The notes under the pieces were generated by a model. The model had not been told where the DNA came from and did not search any database. It saw nothing but the letters and a program-made list of their open reading frames with translations. A DNA stretch of 64,000 nt from Gp6-AA40 sp963723495 (GTDB lineage: Bacteria > Acidobacteriota > Vicinamibacteria > Vicinamibacterales > UBA2999): assembly GCA_963723495.1 (NCBI GenBank), contig CAVRQR010000009.1:682001-746000 (forward strand), given 5' to 3'. The first letter of the stretch is position 1. Each line of letters opens with the position of its first letter. Shown here one piece after another: positions 21,046 through 31,176 of this stretch. Position numbers and translations under genes: made by a program.

Positions 21046-21084
21046 GTGCTCGCGTCGAGCCGCGAGTGAAATCCGGGATTGATC

Positions 21085-21934
21085 GTGCCATTCGACGGTC
21101 TTCGCGTTCTCGTTCTTGAAAGCCGCCGCTCAAGGGAGATGGCGACGCTGGTCACAACCTATGGAGGGCAACCGATCTCGGCTCCCTCGATGCGCGAGGT
21201 GCCGCTCGAGTCGAACACCGAGGCGCTGGCATTTGCTGACGGGCTCGAGCGCGGCGAATTCGATCTGGTTATCCTGCTGACTGGCGTCGGCACACGTGCG
21301 CTGCTCGCAACGGTCGAGCACGTGCGTGGCACACGCGAGAGCTTCGTTCACGCGCTCCGGCAATCGAAGGTCGTGGCCCGCGGCCCGAAGCCGCTGGCGG
21401 TGCTGCGTGAGATAGGTGCTCAGGCCTGGCTGACGGCGCCGGAGCCGAACACATGGCGCGAGGTGATTGCTGCCCTCGACAGCCGTCAATCCGAACTTTC
21501 ACTGACTGGTCTTCGCGTGGCAGTGCAGGAGTACGGCGTCTCCAATCCGGATCTGCTCGCTGCTCTCAGTGAACGAGGGGCTCGCGTGGTCCCGGTCCCG
21601 GTTTACCAGTGGGCGTTGCCGGAGGACCTCGAGCCGCTGCGAGCTGCCTGTCGCGCGCTCGTGAGTGACGGCGTGGACGTGGTGCTCTTCACCACGGCAA
21701 CACAGGTCGTTCACCTGCTCAAAGTTGCGGAGACGATGGGACTTGCTGACGGGGGTATTAGAAGGACTTCGAAAGACTGTCGTCGCGTCGATCGGGCCGA
21801 CGACGTCAGAGGAGCTGAGAGAACACGGTACAGTCCCCGACATGGAGCCGTCGCACCCCAAGATGGGATTGCTGGTGCGGGAAGCCTCCGAACGTGCGGG
21901 CGAGCTGTTGAAAGCGAAGCGCGCTGGCCACTAG
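21085..21934 (+). CDS. hemD: Uroporphyrinogen-III synthase (HemD), one frameshift
   Basis: Cyclises hydroxymethylbilane to uroporphyrinogen III in tetrapyrrole synthesis. The HemD fold is recognisable over the full length: LRVLVLESRRSREMATLV, DLVILLTGVGTRALL, VVARGPKPLAVLRE, LRVAVQEYGVSNPDLLAAL and DVVLFTTATQVVHLL. The frame moves +1 at the GGGGG run, 21751-21755; with four G the protein continues smoothly as VLEGLRKTVVASIGPTTSEE to the stop at 21934. Start is GTG 21085 or TTG 21079. No other heme gene is adjacent, so it stands alone here. Confidence 0.85.
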
Positions 21935-21937
21935 GGT

Positions 21938-22183
21938 CTACTGACCTGCTCTCACGATGCGTCCGTTCGGTGTTCGACGAAGGAACGCGTCGCCCACGAG
22001 CTGCTCAACGACCCCGCGACATGCCGTGGGTTCGAGTCCCCACAGTCGCGCCGCCTGCGCTTCTGTGAGTTGCATGCCGGGCATCTCATTGAACTCGCCA
22101 CGAACGCGTTCGACGATCCTGCCAAGGTCTTCCGGTCGTTTGGAGACACTGCGATCCATGCGGCGTGCGGGTGCAAAAGACAC
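21938..22183 (-). CDS. Small conserved protein, predicted winged-helix-like
   Basis: An 81-residue protein with a pattern I associate with small acidobacterial proteins: IVERVRGEFNEMPGMQLT, then AQAARLWGLEPTACRGVVEQ, then DAFLRRTPNGRIVRAG. The order helix, helix-turn-helix and basic beta-wing suggests a DNA-binding winged helix, but no named family is certain. ATG 22183 or 22159 may be the start. It converges with hemD, with only three bases between the two stop codons. Confidence 0.6.
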   Translation of the reverse strand: MSFAPARRMDRSVSKRPEDLGRIVERVRGEFNEMPGMQLTEAQAARLWGLEPTACRGVVEQLVGDAFLRRTPNGRIVRAGQ

Positions 22184-22345
22184 GCCGCGTACGCATCGAA
22201 ATGTGCGCGTGAAACCCGAGGAATTCTATTCTGCGGACGTCGATGCGCGAGCGTGCTTGCTACAACTCGCGTACGTTGGGGGAAAGAACCCTACAACTTC
22301 GTTGATTTGCCGGACTCCGGAACGCAGAACGTTTCGCGCGCGTCA

Positions 22346-22690
22346 TCACGTGAGCTTGCGAAGCCTTCGTCCGACCGCGAGCCCGAGATGATACGCGCCT
22401 TCCTGTTGGAGCCAGACGTGACGCGCGTGGTTGTCGGCCAGTTCCACGATCAACATGCGCTTCTCTTCGGGCAGCGCCGAAGCGATCTGCTCAACGAGGT
22501 GCTCCTGTCGCTGGATGTCAACCGGCGCGAACAGCTCATCCTCGTGGATGGCCTGCAGAAGGTTCTCGTATTCGGTCTCGCACTGCTCTTCGGCATCTGA
22601 AAAGGAGGGCACGTGCCGAAGGTACCCTTCTTCTTCCAGCTTCTCCGCACAGCGGGTGGCAAGTTCAAGGAGTTCTTCTGAAGTCGGCAT
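22346..22690 (-). CDS. Hypothetical acidic helical protein, 114 residues
   Basis: I do not recognise the family. Highly charged and helical (MPTSEELLELATRCAEKLEE, later DIQRQEHLVEQIASALPEEK), with no signal peptide or membrane segment. The intact frame and codon use support coding. The 160 bases between it and the 81-residue gene show nothing further. It is divergent from the PhzF gene, with a short shared upstream region. Confidence 0.55.
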   Translation of the reverse strand: MPTSEELLELATRCAEKLEEEGYLRHVPSFSDAEEQCETEYENLLQAIHEDELFAPVDIQRQEHLVEQIASALPEEKRMLIVELADNHARHVWLQQEGAYHLGLAVGRRLRKLT

Positions 22691-22743
22691 AGAGAAGCCT
22701 ATGTTAGCCCGCCCGGAACGATGTCCTGCTCACAACCCCATGG

Positions 22744-23670
22744 TTGGGTCGCCATATCCTTGGGCTATGGCCGCTTCCATATCTTCACTACGACGTGTTC
22801 ACCGGCAGCCCGCTCCTCGGGAACCAACTCGCCGTGTTCACCGACGCGCGCGGCCTGGATACCGCCGCGATGCAGCGCCTGGCGCGTGAGATGAATTTCT
22901 CCGAGAGCACGTTCATCCTGCCGGCGGAACAGTCGGGAACCGACATTCGCATGCGCATCTTCACGCCAATGAACGAGATGCCGATGGCGGGTCACCCGAC
23001 GATTGGCAGCACGTTCGCGCTCGCGCACACAGGCGTCATCCGTCCTGGCTCATCTCGATTCGTGTTTGGTCTGAACATCGGACCCGTGCCCGTGGATCTC
23101 GAGTGGAAGGGAGACGCGCTTCGCTTTGCGTGGATGACGCAGTCGACTCCCACATTCGGACGAATCCTCGACGATCGAGCTGCGGTGGCGGCGACGCTTG
23201 GGCTGAGCAGCGATGATTTGGCGGAAGGTCTTCCCGTGCAGGAGGTCTCGTGCGGCGTCCCGTATCTTCTCGTGCCGCTTCGCGATCGACAGACGGTCGA
23301 CCGCGCGGTCAGTGATACAGCGGCCTTCCGCCGATTCATGGCTGCCGCCGGGCTCGACCTCGCGATCTTCCTCTTCTCCGTCGAGCCGACCGGCTCCGCC
23401 GAGACCGCCTACAGCCGGATGTTTGCCCCCGAGTTCGGCATCATCGAGGATCCGGCAACCGGAAGTGCCAGCGGGCCGCTCGGTTGCTACCTGGTCCGCC
23501 ACGGCGTCGTGACCGGCGATGCCGCGCAGCGCATGATCAGCCTTCAGGGCGTAGCCATGGGACGCAGCAGTCGCATTCACATTCACATCGACGGTAGCAG
23601 TGACAACATCAGCCGGGTCCGAGTAGGGGGCGAGGCGATCCTCGTCGGGAAAGGGGAGATGCTGGTGTGA
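22744..23670 (+). CDS. PhzF-family isomerase/epimerase
   Basis: PhzF/DapF-fold enzyme of unknown substrate. The start of the fold is YDVFTGSPLLGNQLAVF. The catalytic glutamate is in MNFSESTFIL, followed by FTPMNEMPMAGHPTIGSTFA and, in the second half, GIIEDPATGSASGPLGCYLV, both hallmarks of the family. The length of about 300 residues is normal. Position 22744 is a TTG, and the exact start is unclear because an indel near 22770 is possible. The stop codon overlaps the GTG start of the ABC-F gene, so the two are probably co-translated. Phenazine synthesis is not implied, since no other phz gene is present. Confidence 0.88.
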   Translation: MGRHILGLWPLPYLHYDVFTGSPLLGNQLAVFTDARGLDTAAMQRLAREMNFSESTFILPAEQSGTDIRMRIFTPMNEMPMAGHPTIGSTFALAHTGVIRPGSSRFVFGLNIGPVPVDLEWKGDALRFAWMTQSTPTFGRILDDRAAVAATLGLSSDDLAEGLPVQEVSCGVPYLLVPLRDRQTVDRAVSDTAAFRRFMAAAGLDLAIFLFSVEPTGSAETAYSRMFAPEFGIIEDPATGSASGPLGCYLVRHGVVTGDAAQRMISLQGVAMGRSSRIHIHIDGSSDNISRVRVGGEAILVGKGEMLV

Positions 23671-25305
23671 TCTCGCTCTCGCGCGTCAGCAAGCAGTACG
23701 GCCGGCAGGTCCTGTTCGTCGACGCCTCATTCCAACTGAACCCTGGGGAGAAAGTCGGGTTGGTCGGGCCCAACGGCGCCGGCAAGACAACACTGTTCCG
23801 CATGATCGTTGGCGAGGAGTCTTCCGACGAGGGCGAAGTCTCGGTCCCGAAGAAGATCACCATCGGCTACTTCCGGCAGGACGTCGAGGAGATGTCGGGC
23901 CGCTCCGTGCTCGATGAGGCGATCGCTGGCAGCGGGCGTCTCGGCGTCCTGCATCACCAGCTCGAGGCGCTGCAGCACGACATGACCGATCCGGCCAGGG
24001 CCGACGACATGGATCGCATCCTGGCGCGCTTTGGCGAAGTGCAGGAGGAGTACGAGCACCTGGGCGGCTACGGATTGGAGGCGCAGGCGCGCGAGGTACT
24101 TCATGGACTCGGCTTTGACGACTCGCGCATCGATGGCGACGTGGGACTGCTCTCCGGCGGCTGGAAGATGCGCGTGGCGATGGCCCGCGTGCTGCTCGGG
24201 TCACCCGACGTCCTGCTCATGGACGAGCCGACCAATCATCTCGACATCGAATCGATCGTCTGGCTCGAGGTCTACCTGAAGTCGCGACCCGGTGCGCTGC
24301 TGATGACGTCGCACGACCGCGAGTTCATGAACCGCGTCGTGACGAAGATCGCCGAGATCGATGACGGGGAGATCACGGCGTATTCGGGCAACTACGATTT
24401 CTACGAGCGCGAGCGCGCGATTCGCGAAGCCAACCGGGAAGCGGCCTACGCACGGCAGCAGGCGATGCTGGCCAAGGAGCAGCGCTTCATCGAACGCTTC
24501 TCGGCACACGCCGCCAAGGCTGCGCAGGTGCAGAGCCGGGTCAAGGCACTCGAGAAGATCGAGAAGATCGAGTTGCCCAGGAAGCGGAAGGTCGTTCACT
24601 TCGATTTCCGTCAGCCTCCGCGTTCGGGCGACCAGGTCGCCGTGCTCACGGGTGTGTCCAAGGCGTACGGCGACCGCGTCGTTCACGACGGTCTGACGAT
24701 GACCATCCGGCGCGGTGAGCGCTGGTGCGTCATGGGCAGAAACGGAGCAGGAAAGACCACGCTGCTGCGAATGGTTGCCGGTGTGCTGTCGCCGGACTCT
24801 GGCGAGGTTGCGCTCGGTGCGAGCCTCAAAATGGGCTACTTCGCGCAGCAGGCGCTTGATCTCCTCGGATCCGGATCTGACCATCGAGGAACAGCTGCAG
24901 CGCGACTTTCCCGGCGAGTCGATCGGCGTGTTGCGGAACCTGGCCGGTGCGTTCCAGTTCTCAGGCGACGACATCGACAAGAAGGTTCGGTCGCTTTCGG
25001 GTGGCGAGAAGACGCGCCTGGTGATCGCGCGCATGCTGCTCGACCCGCCGAATTTCCTGGTGCTCGATGAACCGACCAATCACCTCGATCTCTTCACGAA
25101 GGAAATGCTCATCGACGCGCTGGACGACTACGATGGCGCGATGCTGTTCGTCTCGCACGATCGCGCCTTCCTGCGTGCGCTGAGCAACCGGGTTGTCGAA
25201 CTGGGTGGAGAGAGTGGGACGGAGAGGGAGCCGCACCTCTACCCCGGGTCGTACGTGGACTATGTCGCCCGTACCGGGCGCGAGGCGCCCGGAGTGCATT
25301 CCTGA
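23667..25305 (+). CDS. ABC-F family ATPase (ribosome-associated type), one frameshift
   Basis: Soluble protein with two ABC ATPase domains and no membrane part, as in the ABC-F translation factors (Uup, EttA, antibiotic-resistance types). Domain 1 has Walker A GPNGAGKTTLFRM, signature LLSGGWKMRVAMARVLL and Walker B VLLMDEPTNHLD. A charged coiled linker follows (about residues 240-310). Domain 2 has GRNGAGKTTLLRM, SLSGGEKTRLVIARMLL and FLVLDEPTNHLD. The frame moves +1 at 24867, where an extra G splits LDPDLTIEEQL. GTG 23667 overlaps the PhzF stop by four bases. The subfamily cannot be set from sequence alone. Confidence 0.9.
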
Positions 25306-25400
25306 GTCGGACCGACGACCTCAATCCCGGAATTCACTCGACACGAGACGATGGTCTCTGACAAGACGCGATCACGGGAGACCGCGTAAGATAGCCCGCC

Positions 25401-26948
25401 ATGGCCACCAAGCTTCTCATCGTGCACGGCTACTCGGACGGATCGACCAGCTTCACCGCGCTGGGCAACTTCCTCATCAAGCAGGGTGTCTACGCCGAGA
25501 GCGACGTGTACTACCTCGATTACAGCAGCATGGACGATGAGGCGACGTTCCATGATTTCGCCGACAAGCTCGACACCGACCATCGGCTTCGGCTCGGCGG
25601 TCAGCGCGTGGATGTCATCTGTCACAGCACCGGATCACTGGTCGTGCGTGCCTGGCTGGCGCTGCATGCCGAACGCAACCGTCGCCGGCGGCTGGACGAG
25701 GACTGTCCGGTCGATCGTCTGCTCTGTTTCGCGCCGGCGAATTTCGGCTCGGATCTGGCCGGTCTCGGCCAATCCTTCCTCGGCAAGTTCAGAACGACGT
25801 TCTTCAACTCCAACTCCCGCAAAGAGGACTTCCTGGAGTCGGGCAAGGTCGTTCTGCGCGGGCTCGAGCCGGCGAGTCCCTTTCAGTGGGAACTCTCGTT
25901 CAACTACGACCTGCACGGCGGCGCGTCCTATTTCAGCGAGAAGCGTAACGAGTCTCAACGTTGCTATCCCTTCGTTTTTGCCGCCGGCGAAGCGTACAGT
26001 GGTGTCGAAGCGAAGCTGGTGAAGCAACGTGCGATGCCGGGGACCGATGGCACCGTGCGGATTGCCGGCACTTCGCTGAACACGCGCGGATGCTCGCTCG
26101 ATTTCCGAACGGCCGGGCCCGCGCTGCTCTGGTGGCAGGACACCAAGTTCGATCGCATTCCGTTCGCGGTTTTTGCGGGTTTCAATCACGGCAGCATCAT
26201 CAATCCAGCCACGCCGGGATTCATGGAACCCGATGGCCCTGGAACGATGGCGCTCGCCATCCTCAAGGGCAAGACCACCACGACGCTCGATGAGTACCGG
26301 CAGTTCGCGCGCACGTTCGACGAGGTGTCAGAACGAAACTACGCACGAATGCCGGCCGAGCGGAAGACGCGCTACCAGCAGTTCTTCTTCCGCGTCCGCG
26401 ACGACGTCGATCATCTGGTCGACGATTACTTCATCGACTTCTACGTGCTCGGGCAAGACAACAAGCCGCACGAGAAGCTGACGCTTCAGTTCGATGAGGA
26501 TTTCGAGTCGCAGGTGACGGTGCATTCGACGACCAGGTCGCACCGCGTGATCATGATGAACTGCAGCAAGCTGGCTGAGTTTCATCAGGCGCTGAAGGCC
26601 GAAGGGGCGAAGCTGATTCTCGAAGTGACTGGTGTCAGCGCGCTGCCGGACGTGCGGTACATGAAGAGCACCTTTGTCGCGTACGATCCGCTCGCTCCGT
26701 CGAAGGGCGAACCGGATCTGCTCTATCCGAATACGACGACACTGGTCGACGTCATTCTCAATCGCACGCAGACAGACAAGCTTGCCGTGATCACCGGGCC
26801 GACCGGCGTCGTGGTGGTGAGCGCCGTGACCGCAACCGAGCCGCCCGTGGAGAAGACCGGGCGCGCTGCGTTGATTTCGTCGCGACGCTTCGACGCCCGG
26901 CGGCGTGGGCGTCTAGCTGGCTCGACCGCCTGGAGTGTTGAAGAATGA
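25401..26948 (+). CDS. Alpha/beta-hydrolase, lipase-like (PGAP1-type)
   Basis: Predicted serine hydrolase of the alpha/beta-fold. N-terminal strand LLIVHGYSDG carries the oxyanion-hole region, and the nucleophile elbow VICHSTGSLVVR has the catalytic serine. FAPANFGSDLAGLGQSF resembles PGAP1/lipase proteins. The acid and histidine are probably TDGTVRIAG and GFNHGSII. The second half (about residues 300-500) is an uncharacterised beta-rich domain. There is no signal peptide, so it is probably cytoplasmic. The last 20 codons are arginine-rich and a nearby alternative frame stops at 26942, so the C-terminus may be affected by an indel. Substrate unknown. Confidence 0.75.
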   Translation: MATKLLIVHGYSDGSTSFTALGNFLIKQGVYAESDVYYLDYSSMDDEATFHDFADKLDTDHRLRLGGQRVDVICHSTGSLVVRAWLALHAERNRRRRLDEDCPVDRLLCFAPANFGSDLAGLGQSFLGKFRTTFFNSNSRKEDFLESGKVVLRGLEPASPFQWELSFNYDLHGGASYFSEKRNESQRCYPFVFAAGEAYSGVEAKLVKQRAMPGTDGTVRIAGTSLNTRGCSLDFRTAGPALLWWQDTKFDRIPFAVFAGFNHGSIINPATPGFMEPDGPGTMALAILKGKTTTTLDEYRQFARTFDEVSERNYARMPAERKTRYQQFFFRVRDDVDHLVDDYFIDFYVLGQDNKPHEKLTLQFDEDFESQVTVHSTTRSHRVIMMNCSKLAEFHQALKAEGAKLILEVTGVSALPDVRYMKSTFVAYDPLAPSKGEPDLLYPNTTTLVDVILNRTQTDKLAVITGPTGVVVVSAVTATEPPVEKTGRAALISSRRFDARRRGRLAGSTAWSVEE

Positions 26949-26976
26949 GTCGGTCAGAGGGGGAGCCTCGCTAGTC

Positions 26977-27465
26977 ATGCCGGACGCCATCGCGATCCGG
27001 CCAGCCACCACGAGCGATCTGCCGGTGCTCGGCAAGCTGGGCGCCTTGCTGCTCAAAACGCACTACGAGTTCGATCGGCAACGTTTCATGGCACCGGGCG
27101 AGCGCTCGGACGAAGGTTACGCCTGGTTTCTTGGTACGCAGTTACGCGACCCCGACGTCGTGGTGCTGGTCGCGGAGCAGAACGGCACGGTCGTGGGGTA
27201 CGTGTATGCCGGCCTCGAGCCGCAGTCCTGGAAGGAACTGCGCGAGGCGTGCGGGTTCATTCATGACGTGGTCGTCGATGAGGGCGGGCGCCGAGCCGGT
27301 ATCGCTACCGCGCTCATCGCGGCGGCAACCGAGTGGCTCCAAGGCCGTGGCGCTCCGCGAGTGATGCTCTGGACCGCTCAGCGGAACGAAGGCGCGCAAC
27401 GGCTGTTCGAGCGCCTCGGCTTCCGTCGAACCATGGTCGAGATGACACGAGAGCGCGTTCCCTAA
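26977..27465 (+). CDS. GNAT-family N-acetyltransferase
   Basis: Acetyl-CoA-dependent acetyltransferase of unknown acceptor. IRPATTSDLPVLGKLG marks the N-terminal strand-helix, VVLVAEQNGTVVGYVYAG the central strands, and VVVDEGGRRAGIATALIAAA the acetyl-CoA loop (motif A, here GGRRAGIA). NEGAQRLFERLGF is the usual motif B. At 162 residues it is a complete single-domain protein. ATG 26977 is chosen because the upstream residues are not conserved-looking. It starts about 30 bases after the hydrolase gene and may be co-transcribed with it. Confidence 0.88.
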   Translation: MPDAIAIRPATTSDLPVLGKLGALLLKTHYEFDRQRFMAPGERSDEGYAWFLGTQLRDPDVVVLVAEQNGTVVGYVYAGLEPQSWKELREACGFIHDVVVDEGGRRAGIATALIAAATEWLQGRGAPRVMLWTAQRNEGAQRLFERLGFRRTMVEMTRERVP

Positions 27466-27574
27466 CCGCCTCTCACATCGCGAACCCCGTCGTGCACTCC
27501 CGTCGCACGAGCTTTCCCTGACTTCTCCTCGCAGCGTGGAACAGACCATGCACATCCCCGGTCACGAGGGATGT

Positions 27575-27766
27575 ATGGCAAAGTACGGCCGGTCGGCATC
27601 GAAGCGAGTAGGGTCGGCGATGCGTCGTCGAAAGAAGGGCACGCTCAAAAGCGGATCGGGCCGCAAGGTCAAGAGCCGGAAGCAGGCGATTGCGATCGGT
27701 TTGAGTGAGGCGCGTGAGAAAGGCGCCAAGGTACCCGCGCGTCGTTCGTCGTCGAAGAAGCGCTAG
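27575..27766 (+). CDS. Small basic DUF6496-type protein
   Basis: A 63-residue lysine/arginine-rich protein. MAKYGRSASKRVGSAMRRRK and VKSRKQAIAIGLSEAREKG match the DUF6496 pattern. The function is unknown; the charge suggests nucleic-acid binding or a stress role. ATG 27575, not the in-frame codon at 27536, begins the conserved part and follows GAGGG. The gene stands alone between GNAT and the glycosyltransferase. Confidence 0.82.
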   Translation: MAKYGRSASKRVGSAMRRRKKGTLKSGSGRKVKSRKQAIAIGLSEAREKGAKVPARRSSSKKR

Positions 27767-27851
27767 GCTCAACGGCTCAGATGAGCCTGCAGATTCCAGG
27801 TGAGGGCACTGGCGCATCCCTTGCAAGCGAGGGTGCCAAGAACACACGAAT

Positions 27852-28928
27852 ATGCGTTTGGGTCCACTAGGGAAGTTGCGCATTGCGCAGGTTGCACCGC
27901 TGAGTGAAAGTGTTCCACCAAAGCTCTACGGCGGAACGGAACGTGTCGTTGCCGTGTTGACCGATGAGCTCGTTCGTCAGGGCCACGACGGTCACGCTGT
28001 TCGCGAGCGGCGATTCGCGCACTTCAGCGACACTCGTGGCCGCTTGCGATCGGGCGCAGCGGTTGATGGGATGCGTGGATCCGCTTGCCGCGCACATGCT
28101 CATGATTGAGCAGGTCGTGCAGCGCGCCGACGAGTTCGACATCATTCACTTCCACATCGCGCCGTTGCACTTTCCGTTGGCGCGGCGGATGTCGACGCCG
28201 CATCTGACTACGCATGCACGGCCGTCTCGATCTGCCCGATCTCGTGCCACTCTACGAGGAGTTCAGCGAACTGCCGCTGGTGTCGATCTCCGACGCGCAA
28301 CGCGTTCCGTTGCCGGATCAGAACTGGGTCGGCACCGTGCATCACGGGTTTCCCGAGCGTGATTTCCAGTTCCATCGCGAGCCCGGGGAGTACCTGGCGT
28401 TTCTCGGCCGCATCGCGCATGAGAAGCGAGTGGATCGGGCAATCGAGATCGCCAAGGCATGCGGCTGGCCGCTCAAGATCGCTGCGAAGGTCGACCCGAG
28501 CGACGTGCTCTATTTCAAGAACGAGATCGCACCGCTGCATGGAGCACCCGCTGATCGAGTTCATCGGCGAGATCCCGGACTGAGCAGAAGAGCGCGTTCC
28601 TCGGACAGGCGCGCGCGCATGCTTGTTCCCGATCGATTGGCCGGAGCCGTTCGGCCTGGTCATGATCGAGTCGCTCGCCTGCGGCACGCCGATCGTCGCG
28701 TTTCGTGGCGGGTCAGTGGATGAGGTTATCGATGACGGCGTCACGGGGTTTGTCGTGGACGATCTGATGGAGGCGATTGACGCGACCACGCGTACGCATA
28801 CACTGGATCGTCGCGCCTGCCGCGACGCATTCACGCGTCGCTTCAGCGGCGCGCGTATGGCGTCGTCGTATGTTCGACTCTATCGACAGCTCACTTCCAG
28901 CGCGGCAGATGCCGGTATCGTCGCCTGA
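27852..28928 (+). pseudogene. Glycosyltransferase family 4, frameshifted
   Basis: GT-B fold retaining glycosyltransferase. The N-terminal domain begins RIAQVAPLSESVPPKLYGGT, a GGTE-type donor/acceptor loop. The C-terminal domain has YLAFLGRIAHEKRVDRAIEI and the EX7E region PEPFGLVMIESLACGTPIVA. Frame changes near 28000, 28200, 28545 and 28585-28620 split it into five pieces that join without loss. It is followed directly, and overlapped, by a glycogen-debranching-type enzyme. The pair suggests alpha-glucan or compatible-solute metabolism; the substrate is unknown. Confidence 0.83.
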
Positions 28929-31117
28929 AGGCTTCCGAGACGCGATCCCTCGAGCAATTCGAGCAGGGGTTCCCGATCATCGCCGACTCGGATCGGCCGA
29001 TTACGCCGCTTCGTGTGCTGAAGCACGGCGATTCGTTCGCCGTGTTCGACGCGCGCGGCGACATCGTGCCGAGCGAGGCGAGCGAGGAAGGCCTCTACCA
29101 CGACGGCACCCGTTTTCTGTCGCGCTATCGAGCTGCGGCTTTACGGACATCAACCGTTGCTGCTCAGCTCGACGGTCAGCGCCGACAACCGTTCTTCGAA
29201 GCCGATCTGACCAACCCAGATCTGCGCCGCGACGGCGTCGTGGCCGTCGCGCGCGGCGAGATCAACATCTGCCGCACGCGGATGCTCTGGAATGCGCTGT
29301 GCGTCGAGCGGATCCAGGTGACGAACTATCGCCTCGATCGCCTCGAGGTGCCGATCTCGCTCTACTTCGACGCCGACTTCGCCGACGTCTTCGAAGTGCG
29401 CGGCACGCGGCGAGCGCGGCGCGGCGAGCGGCTTCCGGACGAAGCGGAAGAGGGATACCTGATGCGCTATCGCGGTCTGGACGGTCGCGAGCGACGCGCG
29501 CACGCTGCAGTGGAATCGCCGTCCCGATCGACGTGGCCAGAATCGCGTGATGTGGATGCTCACCCTCGAGCCGATGGCCACGGCGGCTATCGACGTCAGC
29601 GTGTCGAATACAAAGCGGACGGGTTGGTGGCGGCATCGCCGTCAGATGTGTCGTTCGACAACGCGCTGGCAATGAAGAAGGCCACGCGAGGCCACACACC
29701 TCACGCGTTCTGCTGCAACCTGGCGAGTTCCAGCACCATCTTCAACCGCTGGCTGGAACGGTCGTCTGCGGATTTGCAGATCATGATCACCGACACGCCG
29801 CACGGGAGGTACCCGTATGCGGGTATTCCGTGGTTCAGCACGCCATTCGGACGCGACGGAGTGATCACGGCCTTCGAGATGCTCTGGCTGAATCCGGAAG
29901 TCGCGCGCGGGGTGTTGTCGTTTCTGGCGAAGACGCAGGCCACCACGACTGACGATGCGCGCGATGCGCAGCCAGGAAAGATTCTGCACGAGATGCGCGG
30001 CGGAGAGATGGCAGCGCTCGGCGAGGTGCCATTCGGCCGCTACTATGGCAGCTGCGATGTCACACCGCTGTTCGTCATGCTCGCCGACGCGTACTACCAT
30101 CGCACGGGGGATCTGGCCTTCATCGATCAACTCTGGCCCAGCCTGGTTCACGCGCTCGAGTGGATGGATGGAAGCGGCGATCTCGATGGTGACGGCTTCA
30201 TCGAGTACGCGCGGCAGTCTGAAACGGGTCTGGTGCAACAGGGGTGGAAGGATTCGTACGACTCTGTCTTTCACGCCGACGGCTCCTTTGCTGAGCCGCC
30301 GATCGCGCTCTGTGAGGTGCAGGGCTATGCCTACGCCGCATGGAAAGGCGCTGGGCAGCTGGCCTTGCTCCGCGGTGACGGAAAATGTCGAAGGAGTGGC
30401 TGGCTCGAGCCGAGCGCCTGCGTGTGCAGTTCGAGCGGGCGTTCTGGTGCGAAGACCTTGGGACCTACGCGCTGGCGCTCGACGGCGTCAAGCGGCCCTG
30501 CCGCGTGCGGACGTCCAACCCGGGACATTGTCTGTTTGCCGGCATCGTCTCGCCCGAGCGGGCCGAACGTGTATGCGCGACGTTGATGGATGACACCTCG
30601 TTCGCCGGGTGGGGCGTGCGCACTGTGACCGCGACCGAGCGACGATACAACCCGCAGTCCTATCACAACGGCTCGATCTGGCCGCACGACAACGCAATCA
30701 TTGCCGCGGGGATGGCGCGGTATGGCTTCACCGGTGCGTGCGCGGCGGATTCTGACGGCGATGGCCGATCTGAGCGAAGCCGTCGATCTCCATCGTCTGC
30801 CCGAGTTGATTTGCGGTTTCCCGAGACGTGGTCGCGAATACCCCACGCTCTATCCCGTTGCGTGTGCGCCGCAGGCCTGGGCGGCGGGCGCGGTGTTCCT
30901 GCTGCTCGCGGCGACGCTTGGCGTGGACATCGACGCGCCGCGGCGCCGCATCACCGTCTCCCGTGGACGCCTCCCCGAGACGATCGACTGGGTCAGGCTG
31001 ACCGATCTGGCGATCGGAGATGCACATGTCGACATCCGTCTCGAGCGCCATCCGCACGGCGTGGGTGTCACGGTCCTTCGTCGCGAAGGGCCGGTGGAGA
31101 TCGTCAGCGTCAGTTGA
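28909..31117 (+). pseudogene. Amylo-alpha-1,6-glucosidase / glycogen debranching-type enzyme, frameshifted
   Basis: Two-domain enzyme of the bacterial/archaeal debranching group. The N-terminal domain (GDE_N_bis type) has VLKHGDSFAVFDARGDIVPS and YHDGTRFLSRY. The C-terminal (alpha/alpha)6 barrel has GIPWFSTPFGRDGVITAFEM, GWKDSYDSVFHADGS, SNPGHCLFAGIV and YHNGSIWPHDNAIIAAGMA. Frame changes lie near 28970, 29128, 29185, 29500, 29610, 30385 and 30745. The start is probably ATG 28909, overlapping the glycosyltransferase end. Expected action is hydrolysis of alpha-1,6 branches or related alpha-glucosides in the cytoplasm. Confidence 0.83.
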
Positions 31118-31176
31118 GCACCCGAAGGTACGGGCGCGAACGTGCGATATGCTTCGCCGATGGAGGGCGGCGTCCG

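Noticed and set aside
22744..23670. Phenazine biosynthesis
   Set aside because: Only a PhzF-family protein is present; the family is broad and no other phz gene is nearby.
24201..25079. Long minus-strand open frames opposite the ABC-F gene and opposite most other large genes
   Set aside because: They are mirror frames of real genes in high-GC DNA, lacking domains and starts.
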